A stretch of 18,633 bases of DNA. Source: CAIVAT01 sp964387205. GTDB taxonomy: Bacteria > Bacteroidota > Bacteroidia > Bacteroidales > FEN-979. The position numbers and the translations under genes are program-made. The notes beneath the pieces were generated by a model. It did not search any database. It was given only the letters and a program-made list of their open reading frames with translations, and was not told where the DNA came from. The stretch lies in contig CAYLVY010000071.1 of NCBI GenBank assembly GCA_964387205.1, positions 1 to 18,633 on the forward strand, written 5' to 3'. Positions 6,768 to 13,902 of this stretch are shown here, in pieces; positions within the stretch are counted from its first letter, which is position 1, and each line of letters begins with the position of its first letter.

Positions 6768-8888
6768 GTGAAGCAGAATATCGCGGGATACTGGAAATCG
6801 TTTATCCGGACACACTGGAGCAGTGCCTGGTTTTTGGCGCTGTTTTTCACATTACCTTTTCTATGGCTGCTGCCGGGCGAATCGGTAAAATATAAGGCTG
6901 AGGTCGTACGTTCCGGTGTGATAGATAAGCCCGGCGGATACGAATACTACCCGGACCTGAATGGCGACGGTACCAGCGAGAGGGTAATATATTTTGAGAA
7001 TACAGAAGGAAGAGCCTCTGTTAAGATCCTCGATGCGGAAGGATATATCAAAGGGCAATTCTACTTTGCAGGGCAAATGTTGCGGGAAAGAGAAACCTTT
7101 ATCACGGGCGCTGTTGACAGATCCGGAAAGAAAGAGATTTTCGTCATTACCAGAAGTCAGGATTCCCTTCTGTTGCATGCCATCAGCCCATCCACAGGTC
7201 AGCCACTTTTTCGGGATGTTCTGATCACTACCCTGCCACCCGGGACCACAAAAAAAGACCTTACCACTTCACTCTACGGATTGTACGATCTGAACGGTGA
7301 CGGCTCCGTTGAAATCTTGCTGAGCGTGATGGCCGGGTTTACTCTTCAACCGCGTGCCATCTTTGCATACGATATGAAGAAAAACGAGATGAAACGGACA
7401 CCCTGTATGGGTGCTTTTTTCCGGATCAGCAGGGTTCAGGATATCAATGGTGACGGTTCTCCGGAGATCCTGACCGGATCTTATGCCATATCCAATCACC
7501 CGGATACCAGCCGGATTCTGTATCACGATTCCACTGCATGGCTTCTGGTGTTTGATGCCGGTTTAAAGCCACTCTTCCCACCTCAGTCCTTCAGAGGGAG
7601 ATATTCTTATCTGTTTCTGGATTGCCTTGGAACAGGGGATAGTGTGTCCCTGGTCGGACTGAGTTATTCGTTGACCCGCGGGGTAAACGCTCCGCGTGTC
7701 CTGTTGTTCGACAGCCGGGGCCAAACTGTCAGGGAGCGGAAGCTCAAACAGGAAAAGGGGGTGCTGAATTACAACTTGTTCATCCCGCACGGAAATCCGG
7801 ATCATTTTTACATTTCCCGCGTGGGTGAAAAGATTGAAAAGGTTGACCGGCAGCTCCGGAGTATCGGCGAGATTGACATTTCAGAGGCTGCCCCTTCCTT
7901 TCACTCGTTAATGGATCTGGAAGCTGACCAGGATCCTGAAATCATCTGTTACAACGATCAACATGTGTTCCGGATCATGCAATCCGACTTTTCACACCCG
8001 ATTGATATCGGTATTTATTCCAATAGCCCTTTATTTCTTGATTTGCAGAATAACAGCAATAAGCTGCCATTGCTTTTCTGTCAGACAGGCGATAGTTACA
8101 GTCTGGTCTCCTATGGGGTAAATCCATGGTATTACCTCCGCTATCCTGGTATTCTGGTTGTTTTCCTGATCGGTACAGGTTTTATTTTTCTGATCCAGTT
8201 TGTTCAACGGGAAAAAATGAAGCAACGGTATGAATCGGAGAGGAAAATGGCGGCCATGCAATTGCAGATGGTTAAAAATCAATTAGATCCTCATTTTACT
8301 TTCAATGCCATGAATACGATCAGTTCGGCGATATTGAACCAAAGTACAAAGGAAGCCTATGAAATTCTCATGCGCCTCTCCCGGCTGATAAGGTCCTGTG
8401 TGGATCAGTCTGAGCGCCTTTCCAGAACTTTGGCGGAGGAACTCGACTTTGTCAATAATTATCTGCAGCTGGCCAGCCAAAAATTTCACCATAACTTTCA
8501 TTATTCCATCGATATCGCCGAGGAGGTGGACCTGAACTGGCATGTTCCCAGGATGATGATCCAGATTCACGCTGAAAATGCCCTGAAGCACGGCATCAGT
8601 CCTATGGAAAAGGGGGGAAGGTTGATGATACGGGCCAGCGTGGCAGGAAAATTCCTGCGACTGGAGATTGAAGATAACGGGATCGGAAGGGAAGCAGCTA
8701 AAAAACATCGCAACGGCGGAACCGGAAAGGGACAGGCGCTGATGGAACAGTTTTTTCATGTCTACAACCGGTTCAGTGATTACAAAATAGAAGAAGAGAT
8801 CGTTGATCTGAAGGACCAGCAACAAAACCCTGCCGGTACTATGGTCAGGATCATAGTGCCGGCAGGGATGAAAATTGACTGGAATTAA
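6768..8888 (+). CDS. LytS/YehU-type sensor histidine kinase with FG-GAP-like sensor
   Basis: A predicted inner-membrane sensor kinase of 706 residues. No in-frame ATG precedes the first membrane segment, so GTG 6768 is the best start. It gives a short basic N-terminus and then a membrane helix (about 18-36). An upstream in-frame start at 6630 would lie inside the OsmC gene and add a tail with no recognisable features. Residues of about 37-455 are extracytoplasmic and carry DxNxDG motifs beginning at Asp63, Asp174 and Asp225, plus a degenerate one at Asp383. These resemble the calcium-binding loops of FG-GAP/VCBS beta-propeller repeats. A second membrane helix (about 457-478) leads through a probable coiled coil to QLDPHFTFNAMNTI, with phospho-acceptor His509. 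The ATPase domain has HAENALKHG (Asn604) and DNGIG (636-640). This is the His_kinase plus HATPase arrangement that normally signals to a LytTR-type regulator. No response regulator is in the window. The ligand is unknown. Confidence 0.88.
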   Translation: MKQNIAGYWKSFIRTHWSSAWFLALFFTLPFLWLLPGESVKYKAEVVRSGVIDKPGGYEYYPDLNGDGTSERVIYFENTEGRASVKILDAEGYIKGQFYFAGQMLRERETFITGAVDRSGKKEIFVITRSQDSLLLHAISPSTGQPLFRDVLITTLPPGTTKKDLTTSLYGLYDLNGDGSVEILLSVMAGFTLQPRAIFAYDMKKNEMKRTPCMGAFFRISRVQDINGDGSPEILTGSYAISNHPDTSRILYHDSTAWLLVFDAGLKPLFPPQSFRGRYSYLFLDCLGTGDSVSLVGLSYSLTRGVNAPRVLLFDSRGQTVRERKLKQEKGVLNYNLFIPHGNPDHFYISRVGEKIEKVDRQLRSIGEIDISEAAPSFHSLMDLEADQDPEIICYNDQHVFRIMQSDFSHPIDIGIYSNSPLFLDLQNNSNKLPLLFCQTGDSYSLVSYGVNPWYYLRYPGILVVFLIGTGFIFLIQFVQREKMKQRYESERKMAAMQLQMVKNQLDPHFTFNAMNTISSAILNQSTKEAYEILMRLSRLIRSCVDQSERLSRTLAEELDFVNNYLQLASQKFHHNFHYSIDIAEEVDLNWHVPRMMIQIHAENALKHGISPMEKGGRLMIRASVAGKFLRLEIEDNGIGREAAKKHRNGGTGKGQALMEQFFHVYNRFSDYKIEEEIVDLKDQQQNPAGTMVRIIVPAGMKIDWN

Positions 8889-8890
8889 TC

Positions 8891-10915
8891 TTAAAAAACT
8901 ACCACTTTTTTTCTGATCACGCTTCCGTCTGTCCTTTCAATATTCAGGAGATAAAGTCCCGGATAAAGGTCATTGATGTCAAGTGTATTGCCGTCGAATT
9001 CTGGAATTGTTCTGACGATGGTTCCGGTGGCCGAAGTGATCCGGATGACTGCTCCGCGGGCATTGAGGATATTCAGGATTCCCCTGGCAGGGTTGGGATA
9101 AACATTGACCGTTGCAGGGAGAATGGTACCTGTACCGACACCGCCCAAAAGAAAGTTCACGGTATAAAGGTTGTGAGTGGTCAGGTCTTCGGCAAATACA
9201 TCCACTGCTACACTTCCGGGAAGTTCGTATGCGGGGATAATGATGACGGTGGCGTTGGTGTCCATGGGTTCAGCTTCAATGGTAGGAGATACCGTCGTGC
9301 CAGAGAGTAGTCTGACTTCATACGTAAAGGTATCCGGGCTAAATCCGGGAACAGGCTCATCATTATAAACCAGGGATGCAAGTCGTGCTTCGGTGGAGAG
9401 TATACCGTCTTCCACCGAGTAGGTGGACTGATATACTTTCTTTGATGCCTGATGTTGAACAAAAACCGCCACGATCAGGTCGTCCCATTCCTCAACATTG
9501 GTACCGGTAAGATCGACGGTTTCATTCACGTTAAATGGTACCCGGTCGGTGAGGTCAACGGTAGTCCCTTCTGCATTAGGTACCATTTTCATCATCACAT
9601 GATGGAAATCGGTTTCACCATTAGACCTGGCGTTGTTGTGGGTAACTTTTTCCATTACGACGATATGAACCCGGCATCCGGCAATGTCGGTAAAAGGCAG
9701 AATGCTGGCGTTCACGGTGATCGTCTGGTTGTCCAGATGATGAGTGGCAGTAATTTTCATCATTCCGATCTCCTGGATGGCCATATTATAGGCATTCTGT
9801 ACTTCCCCCATGGAAGTGGCCACATTACCGCCCTGGCAATAAAGATCAGGGACGGCGCTCACACCGTAATAGGTCCTGCGAACTCCTCCTTCAGCAGTAT
9901 AATAGGGATCGCCGCTACCCGGCCAGTTCATCTGGTATTTCACCAGCGTGATATCCTCTTCATAGGTGGCACACCAGGGAACAAAGCCGCTGTTAAAAGA
10001 GGCGCATGGGCCGCATGTTGAACTTGTAAATTCCTCAAAAAGAGGACGAATGGGAGTGACATGACAAATTTTGTAAAGGGTTTTCGTCAGCGTGTCATTT
10101 CCCCTGAAATCATCCGGGGCGCCATTGATTTTATTGATCCAGACTTTCAGACTGTGAGATCCGATAGGGGCATCGAGCAAATCGGTGCAGGAGAAATCGA
10201 TCGATTGCTGAAGCATAAGGTTTAACCCGCCCACATATGAGGTGTAAACCGGCCCGTCGTTCAGTTGCCATTGCATCTCCGCATTGCTGATCGTCGTGTT
10301 GCCGAAACACATTATGGTACCTTCTACATCGATCGGGGCGCTGAAATAGGTCGGGGTCAGGCTCAGGGAGATCAAACCGGCGTCATTGTTCAGCGGGTTG
10401 AACAGCAGCAGGTCGTCGACATGGAAATAATCGAGGTTGTACATGTTGCCTGCAAGATAGACACAAACCTGGAACTGGCCCTGGCCAACATCGGAATTGT
10501 TGATATCGAGGTTGATTTGTTTGGGCCCTACATTCCCGGTGGGAGTTGACTCCCATACTATATTCCAGCTTCCGTTGTTCGATCGCGTGGCTACCCCAAC
10601 CTTGGGTGCCGGATTGGAATACCAATCATAGAAATACCTGAAACTGAACTTCACTGTGGTCAAACCAGTCAGGTCAACCGCAGGAGATATCAGGCGGGTG
10701 GTCGTGTTTTGCTGGACATAGGAAAATTTCCCTTCAGGGGCAAGACCTCCTGCGGCACTGCTGTTCGCAACCGACCACTGCGCCGCCAGTGCATCGATGG
10801 TCCATCCCTGCGGAGGCATTTGTCCGGCATCAAAAGATTCCCAGATAAAGGTCTGGCCATGCACCACTATGACGGTGAATACAGCCATCATCATAAGTAA
10901 AGTTTTCCGTTTCAT
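8891..10915 (-). CDS. T9SS-secreted multidomain protein with Omp28-like CGPC thioredoxin fold
   Basis: A 674-residue secreted or surface protein. ATG 10915 is preferred over an in-frame TTG at 10948 because it begins a signal peptide (MKRKTLLMMMAVFTVIVVHG) and the TTG overlaps the promoter box. Four regions follow. Residues 22-172 look like the jelly-roll or cleaved-adhesin type seen in gingipain-like proteins (FDAGQMPPQGW to YFHVDDLLLF). Residues 286-500 look like an Omp28-related thioredoxin fold, with EEFTSSTCGPCASF (Cys301/Cys304) and a likely cis-proline loop SAVPDLY (Pro356). Residues 508-590 resemble a cadherin-like beta-sandwich (LASLVYNDEPVPGFSPDTFTYEV). Residues 600-674 are a type IX sorting domain, with NVYPNPARG at the start and a final KKVVVF. 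Between the first two is a beta-rich stretch I cannot name. The catalytic-type CGPC pair suggests a thiol-disulfide role, but this is inference. It converges with the histidine kinase gene, with 2 bases between stops. Confidence 0.85.
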   Translation of the reverse strand: MKRKTLLMMMAVFTVIVVHGQTFIWESFDAGQMPPQGWTIDALAAQWSVANSSAAGGLAPEGKFSYVQQNTTTRLISPAVDLTGLTTVKFSFRYFYDWYSNPAPKVGVATRSNNGSWNIVWESTPTGNVGPKQINLDINNSDVGQGQFQVCVYLAGNMYNLDYFHVDDLLLFNPLNNDAGLISLSLTPTYFSAPIDVEGTIMCFGNTTISNAEMQWQLNDGPVYTSYVGGLNLMLQQSIDFSCTDLLDAPIGSHSLKVWINKINGAPDDFRGNDTLTKTLYKICHVTPIRPLFEEFTSSTCGPCASFNSGFVPWCATYEEDITLVKYQMNWPGSGDPYYTAEGGVRRTYYGVSAVPDLYCQGGNVATSMGEVQNAYNMAIQEIGMMKITATHHLDNQTITVNASILPFTDIAGCRVHIVVMEKVTHNNARSNGETDFHHVMMKMVPNAEGTTVDLTDRVPFNVNETVDLTGTNVEEWDDLIVAVFVQHQASKKVYQSTYSVEDGILSTEARLASLVYNDEPVPGFSPDTFTYEVRLLSGTTVSPTIEAEPMDTNATVIIIPAYELPGSVAVDVFAEDLTTHNLYTVNFLLGGVGTGTILPATVNVYPNPARGILNILNARGAVIRITSATGTIVRTIPEFDGNTLDINDLYPGLYLLNIERTDGSVIRKKVVVF

Positions 10916-10945
10916 ATTGAAGCATTTATTTAAGTTTATCTGTTG

Positions 10946-10976
10946 CAAAAATAACAGTAAATTGGTTTGTGCAATT
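10946..10976 (-). promoter_or_regulatory. Bacteroidota-type promoter of the T9SS protein gene
   Basis: On the minus strand bases 10953-10946 read TATTTTTG, matching the -7 consensus TAnnTTTG. A TTG at 10976-10974 lies 20 bases upstream of it, which is the usual -33 spacing in Bacteroidota. The predicted transcript would start about 25 bases before the ATG at 10915. This is the best two-part promoter match in the window. The TTG at 10948 is inside the -7 box, so it is not a plausible translation start. Confidence 0.55.
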
Positions 10977-11009
10977 GCCTGATGATCCCTTTATCAGGAA
11001 ATATTGAAC

Positions 11010-11017
11010 TATCTTTG
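11010..11017 (+). promoter_or_regulatory. Bacteroidota-type -7 element before the DUF2520 gene run
   Basis: These bases read TATCTTTG, matching TAnnTTTG, and end 33 bases before the ATG at 11051. No clear -33 TTG at the right spacing was seen. If used, this is the promoter for the long rightward gene run. Its position downstream of an in-frame TTG at 10967 rules out that TTG as a start for transcripts made here. Confidence 0.48.
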
Positions 11018-11050
11018 CAAATTCTTATCAGGACTGTTTACAGACAGCAT

Positions 11051-11827
11051 ATGGATCAATTGGTAATCATCGGTGCAGGAAGGGTTGCCGTTAGCCTCAG
11101 CCACGGATTGGCAGCCCGTGGTTTCAGGGTAACCGAGGTTTGCAACCGGTCTTCGGGTAAGGGTATCAGTCTTGCCAATAGTTTGAACGCCAAATATATA
11201 GCTGATCCTGATATGGTTAATGACGAAGCCGGTCTGATCATCATCGCAGTAGCCGATGATGCCATTCCTTCGGTTTGTAAAAGGCTTGGCAGGAGAAGCG
11301 GTGTGGTGGTACACACCTCCGGTTCACAACCGATGCACATTCTTTCGGAAGCTTCTGACCATCACGGGGTGCTTTATCCGTTGCAAACATTTGGCGGCGA
11401 AGCCCGTATTGAATGGAGTGAGGTTCCGGTTTTCCTGGAGGCAAGCGATCAACATACCATGAAGGTCATCAGTGCAGTGGCGAAAACAATGTCGGATGAT
11501 GTGCTGGAATTGGACAGTAGCCGGCGTGCGTGGCTGCACCTTGCCGCCGTCTTTGCCCATAACTTTCCCGTTTTTATGTATACGGTTGCCGAGGAGCTCC
11601 TCAGGGAAACCGGAATGGAAACGCAGGTGTTGATGCCGCTCATCCGCAGGAGTTGCCAAAATCTGCCGGAAAGGGACTTCTTTTCGGTGCAAACCGGTCC
11701 TGCGGTCAGGAACGACCTGCAGGTCATTACGAGACATTCGGAGATGCTGCGAAACCATCCTGATTACCGTGAAGTGTATGAACTAATCTCCCGAAAAGTA
11801 ATTAAATACAAATTGTCGCATGGCTAA
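11051..11827 (+). CDS. Rossmann-like / DUF2520 domain protein
   Basis: A 258-residue cytosolic protein with the architecture often annotated as 'Rossmann-like and DUF2520 domain-containing protein', related to F420/NADP-dependent reductases and pyrroline-5-carboxylate reductase-like folds. The N-terminus has the dinucleotide-binding turn LVIIGAGRVAVSLS (residues 4-17). It is followed by AGLIIIAVADDAI and VVHTSGSQP, typical of strands 4-5 of such folds, and YPLQTFGG. The C-terminal half is helical (RAWLHLAAVFAHNF onward), as in DUF2520. ATG 11051 is chosen because sequence from an upstream TTG (10967) is not conserved-looking and lies before the -7 element. The end overlaps the next gene by 8 bases. 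Its substrate is unknown. In Bacteroidota it commonly sits directly before the KdsC-like gene, which hints at a shared pathway but does not prove one. Confidence 0.88.
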   Translation: MDQLVIIGAGRVAVSLSHGLAARGFRVTEVCNRSSGKGISLANSLNAKYIADPDMVNDEAGLIIIAVADDAIPSVCKRLGRRSGVVVHTSGSQPMHILSEASDHHGVLYPLQTFGGEARIEWSEVPVFLEASDQHTMKVISAVAKTMSDDVLELDSSRRAWLHLAAVFAHNFPVFMYTVAEELLRETGMETQVLMPLIRRSCQNLPERDFFSVQTGPAVRNDLQVITRHSEMLRNHPDYREVYELISRKVIKYKLSHG

Positions 11828-12341
11828 CTACAAGGAATTGCTCTCCGCGATCACTACTTTTATTTTCGATTTTGATGGTGTCATGACCGACGGGGGGGTA
11901 ATCATGTCGAATGAAGGAGAACCATTGCGGATCACCAATGTGAAGGATGGATATGCCCTGCAACTTGCCCGCCGGATGGGATACAGGATCGCAGTTATCT
12001 CAGGGGCTAAGGCCGACTCCATGATGCAGCGGCTGAAAATGCTCAAGGTAGAGGATGTGTTTCTCGGTGTCAGGGATAAAAAGCAGGTCTATCTGGATTA
12101 TGTAGAGGAAAATGCCCTTAAACATGAAGAGATCCTGTTTATGGGGGATGATATTCCGGATCACGAACTGATGCTCATGGCGGGGGTTTCGACCTGCCCC
12201 GCCGATGCGGCGGAAGAGATCAAGTCGATGGCACGGTATATTTCACATTTACCAGGCGGCAGGGGGTGTGTACGTGATGTCATCGAGCAGGTCATGAAAG
12301 TTCAGGGTAAATGGATGAACGATGGACAGTGGCACTGGTAA
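11820..12341 (+). CDS. kdsC: HAD phosphatase, KdsC-type (Kdo-8-phosphate phosphatase)
   Basis: A 173-residue HAD hydrolase matching 3-deoxy-D-manno-octulosonate-8-phosphate phosphatase, which releases Kdo for the lipid A inner core. The capless C0-type pattern is complete: FDFDGVMTDG with nucleophile Asp17 and Asp19, NVKDGYALQLA, VISG with Ser61, RDKKQ with Lys88/Lys89, GDDIPDHELM with Asp110/Asp111/Asp114, and GGRGCVRDVIE near the end, the usual C-terminal tail motif. Length fits the family. It overlaps the DUF2520 gene by 8 bases and the UbiA-like gene by 20, implying translational coupling. lpxB lies further along the same gene run, which supports a lipid A role. The KdsA and KdsB genes are not in the window. 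KdsC-like proteins with other sugar-phosphate substrates exist, so the exact substrate is not certain. Confidence 0.88.
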   Translation: MANYKELLSAITTFIFDFDGVMTDGGVIMSNEGEPLRITNVKDGYALQLARRMGYRIAVISGAKADSMMQRLKMLKVEDVFLGVRDKKQVYLDYVEENALKHEEILFMGDDIPDHELMLMAGVSTCPADAAEEIKSMARYISHLPGGRGCVRDVIEQVMKVQGKWMNDGQWHW

Positions 12342-13296
12342 ACTGACATGGATAGTGCAGGCCGGAAGACTGATCCGATGGCCCAATCTGGTCATGGTCG
12401 TGCTGACTATGGTGCTGGTGCGCTATGCCGTAATACGGCCCCTTATTACCGACGGAAACAACGCCGGTCTCTCCCCGTTCGCCGATTTTCTGTTGCTGGT
12501 ACTGGCCACCCTTCTGATCACTGCCGGTGGATATGTGATCAATGATTATTTCGATGTGAAGATTGACCGGGTCAACCGACCCGCTGCACTGACGGTTTAC
12601 CGCTGGATCACCCCACAACGGGCGATCAAAGTCCATATGATCCTCAATGCCATCGCCATACTGATAGGTTTTTACCTGGCATGGAGGATCAGGACCTACT
12701 CATTTGCATTTATTTTTCCGTTGGTAACTGCTTTGCTATGGGGCTATTCCGCCCGGTATAAAAAAGCGCTCTTCTGGGGCAACTTTATGGTCTCCGCATT
12801 ATCGGCGTTCGTGATCATGCTCGTTTGGCTCTTTGAATTCTTCTGGCTTCACCGCCATCCGATGATCTTTGCCAGTGCCGTTCCCGGTTTTTTCCATGTG
12901 ACCCGGATACTTCTTGGTTATTCCCTGTTTGCCTTCCTCGTCACCATGATACGTGAAATCATTAAAGATGCTGAAGACCTGGAAGGTGACCTGAAGTTCG
13001 ACTGCCGCACTATCCCCATCGTGCTCGGCCAAAAAATTACCAAAACATTGCTGGCTGTCCTGACTATGGTCGCCATGCTTCTGCTGGTTTATGCGATGGT
13101 CATTATGTTCCGGCTGGATATGGGGATGCTGGTAATCTATTTCGCCATTGCGGTGCAGGTTCCGGCCCTTTATCTGCTGTTTCGGATTTTCCGGGCAGAG
13201 CATAAAGAGGATTACAGCCAAATGAGCACCCTGACCAAACTGATCATGGTAGCCGGAATCCTGAGCATGGAGATTTTATTCATCAGTTTATCATAA
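12322..13296 (+). CDS. UbiA family prenyltransferase
   Basis: A 324-residue polytopic membrane enzyme that would join an isoprenoid diphosphate to a hydrophilic or aromatic acceptor. I count about eight or nine hydrophobic segments. The first Asp-rich motif is NDYFDVKIDRVNRP (residues 74-87, with Asp75, Asp78 and Asp82) and the second is KDAEDLEGD (215-223, with Asp216, Asp219 and Asp223). Together they bind Mg and the diphosphate. YSARYKK (142-148) lies between them as expected. Bacteroidota homologues in this position are often annotated as geranylgeranylglycerol-phosphate geranylgeranyltransferase, the archaeal ether-lipid enzyme, but neither acceptor nor prenyl length can be read here. 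MenA-type menaquinone synthesis and heme O synthase are alternatives; I see no signature for either. The start overlaps the kdsC end by 20 bases. maf follows after 6 bases. Confidence 0.87.
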   Translation: MDSGTGKLTWIVQAGRLIRWPNLVMVVLTMVLVRYAVIRPLITDGNNAGLSPFADFLLLVLATLLITAGGYVINDYFDVKIDRVNRPAALTVYRWITPQRAIKVHMILNAIAILIGFYLAWRIRTYSFAFIFPLVTALLWGYSARYKKALFWGNFMVSALSAFVIMLVWLFEFFWLHRHPMIFASAVPGFFHVTRILLGYSLFAFLVTMIREIIKDAEDLEGDLKFDCRTIPIVLGQKITKTLLAVLTMVAMLLLVYAMVIMFRLDMGMLVIYFAIAVQVPALYLLFRIFRAEHKEDYSQMSTLTKLIMVAGILSMEILFISLS

Positions 13297-13302
13297 AATT
13301 AC

Positions 13303-13887
13303 ATGGACCCACGTTTATCCGGTAAGCGCATCATCCTGGCATCGGGTTCTCCCCGCCGTCAATACCTGCTCAGGGAGTTGGGATTGGATTTTGAAATACT
13401 GGAGACACGCGTGGACGAATCTTATCCCGCTGGTCTGACCCCGCCTGAAATCGCACTGTACCTTGCCCGCCTGAAGGCCTCAGCAGTCGATTATTCCCGG
13501 TTTGACGACCAGACCATCGTGATCACCGCCGATACTATCGTGATCCTCGGGGATGAGATACTGGGAAAACCGGCAGATTATTCCGATGCGGTTGAAATGT
13601 TGCGGAAACTCTCCGACCGTACCCATGAGGTGATCACAGGAGTGTCTCTTCAGTCGCCAGGGAAAGATCACAGTTTTTATGTGACCTCAAGTGTGACATT
13701 CAAGGAGTTAACCCTGACGGAGATAAATTATTATATAGAAAATTTCAGACCGTTCGACAAGGCTGGCGGATATGGGATACAGGAATGGATCGGTTATATC
13801 GGTATAAACCGCATCGACGGATCTTTTTTTAACGTAATGGGATTGCCGGTCAGGGAACTGTATGAAGCCCTCCTGACCTTTCACTGA
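13303..13887 (+). CDS. maf: Maf family nucleotide pyrophosphatase
   Basis: A 194-residue cytosolic Maf/YhdE-like protein. These hydrolyse non-canonical or excess nucleoside triphosphates (dTTP/UTP in the YhdE group) to monophosphate and diphosphate, and overproduction can block septation. Signatures are ILASGSPRRQYLL (residues 11-23), VDESYP (38-42), TADTIV with the catalytic Asp77, LGKPADYSDAVEML with Lys89 region contacts, HEVITGV, and DKAGGYGIQEW (152-162) with the substrate-reading Gln160. The presence of DKAGGYGIQ fits the dTTP/UTP-type subgroup. It starts 6 bases after the UbiA-like gene and ends 15 bases before surE. The older name 'septum formation inhibitor' refers to the same family. 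Confidence 0.94.
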   Translation: MDPRLSGKRIILASGSPRRQYLLRELGLDFEILETRVDESYPAGLTPPEIALYLARLKASAVDYSRFDDQTIVITADTIVILGDEILGKPADYSDAVEMLRKLSDRTHEVITGVSLQSPGKDHSFYVTSSVTFKELTLTEINYYIENFRPFDKAGGYGIQEWIGYIGINRIDGSFFNVMGLPVRELYEALLTFH

Positions 13888-13902
13888 TTAATCGTTTTTT
13901 TT

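Noticed and set aside
13895..13902. T8 run before surE as a terminator of maf
   Set aside because: No hairpin precedes it and it abuts the surE ATG, so it is better read as a T-rich leader.
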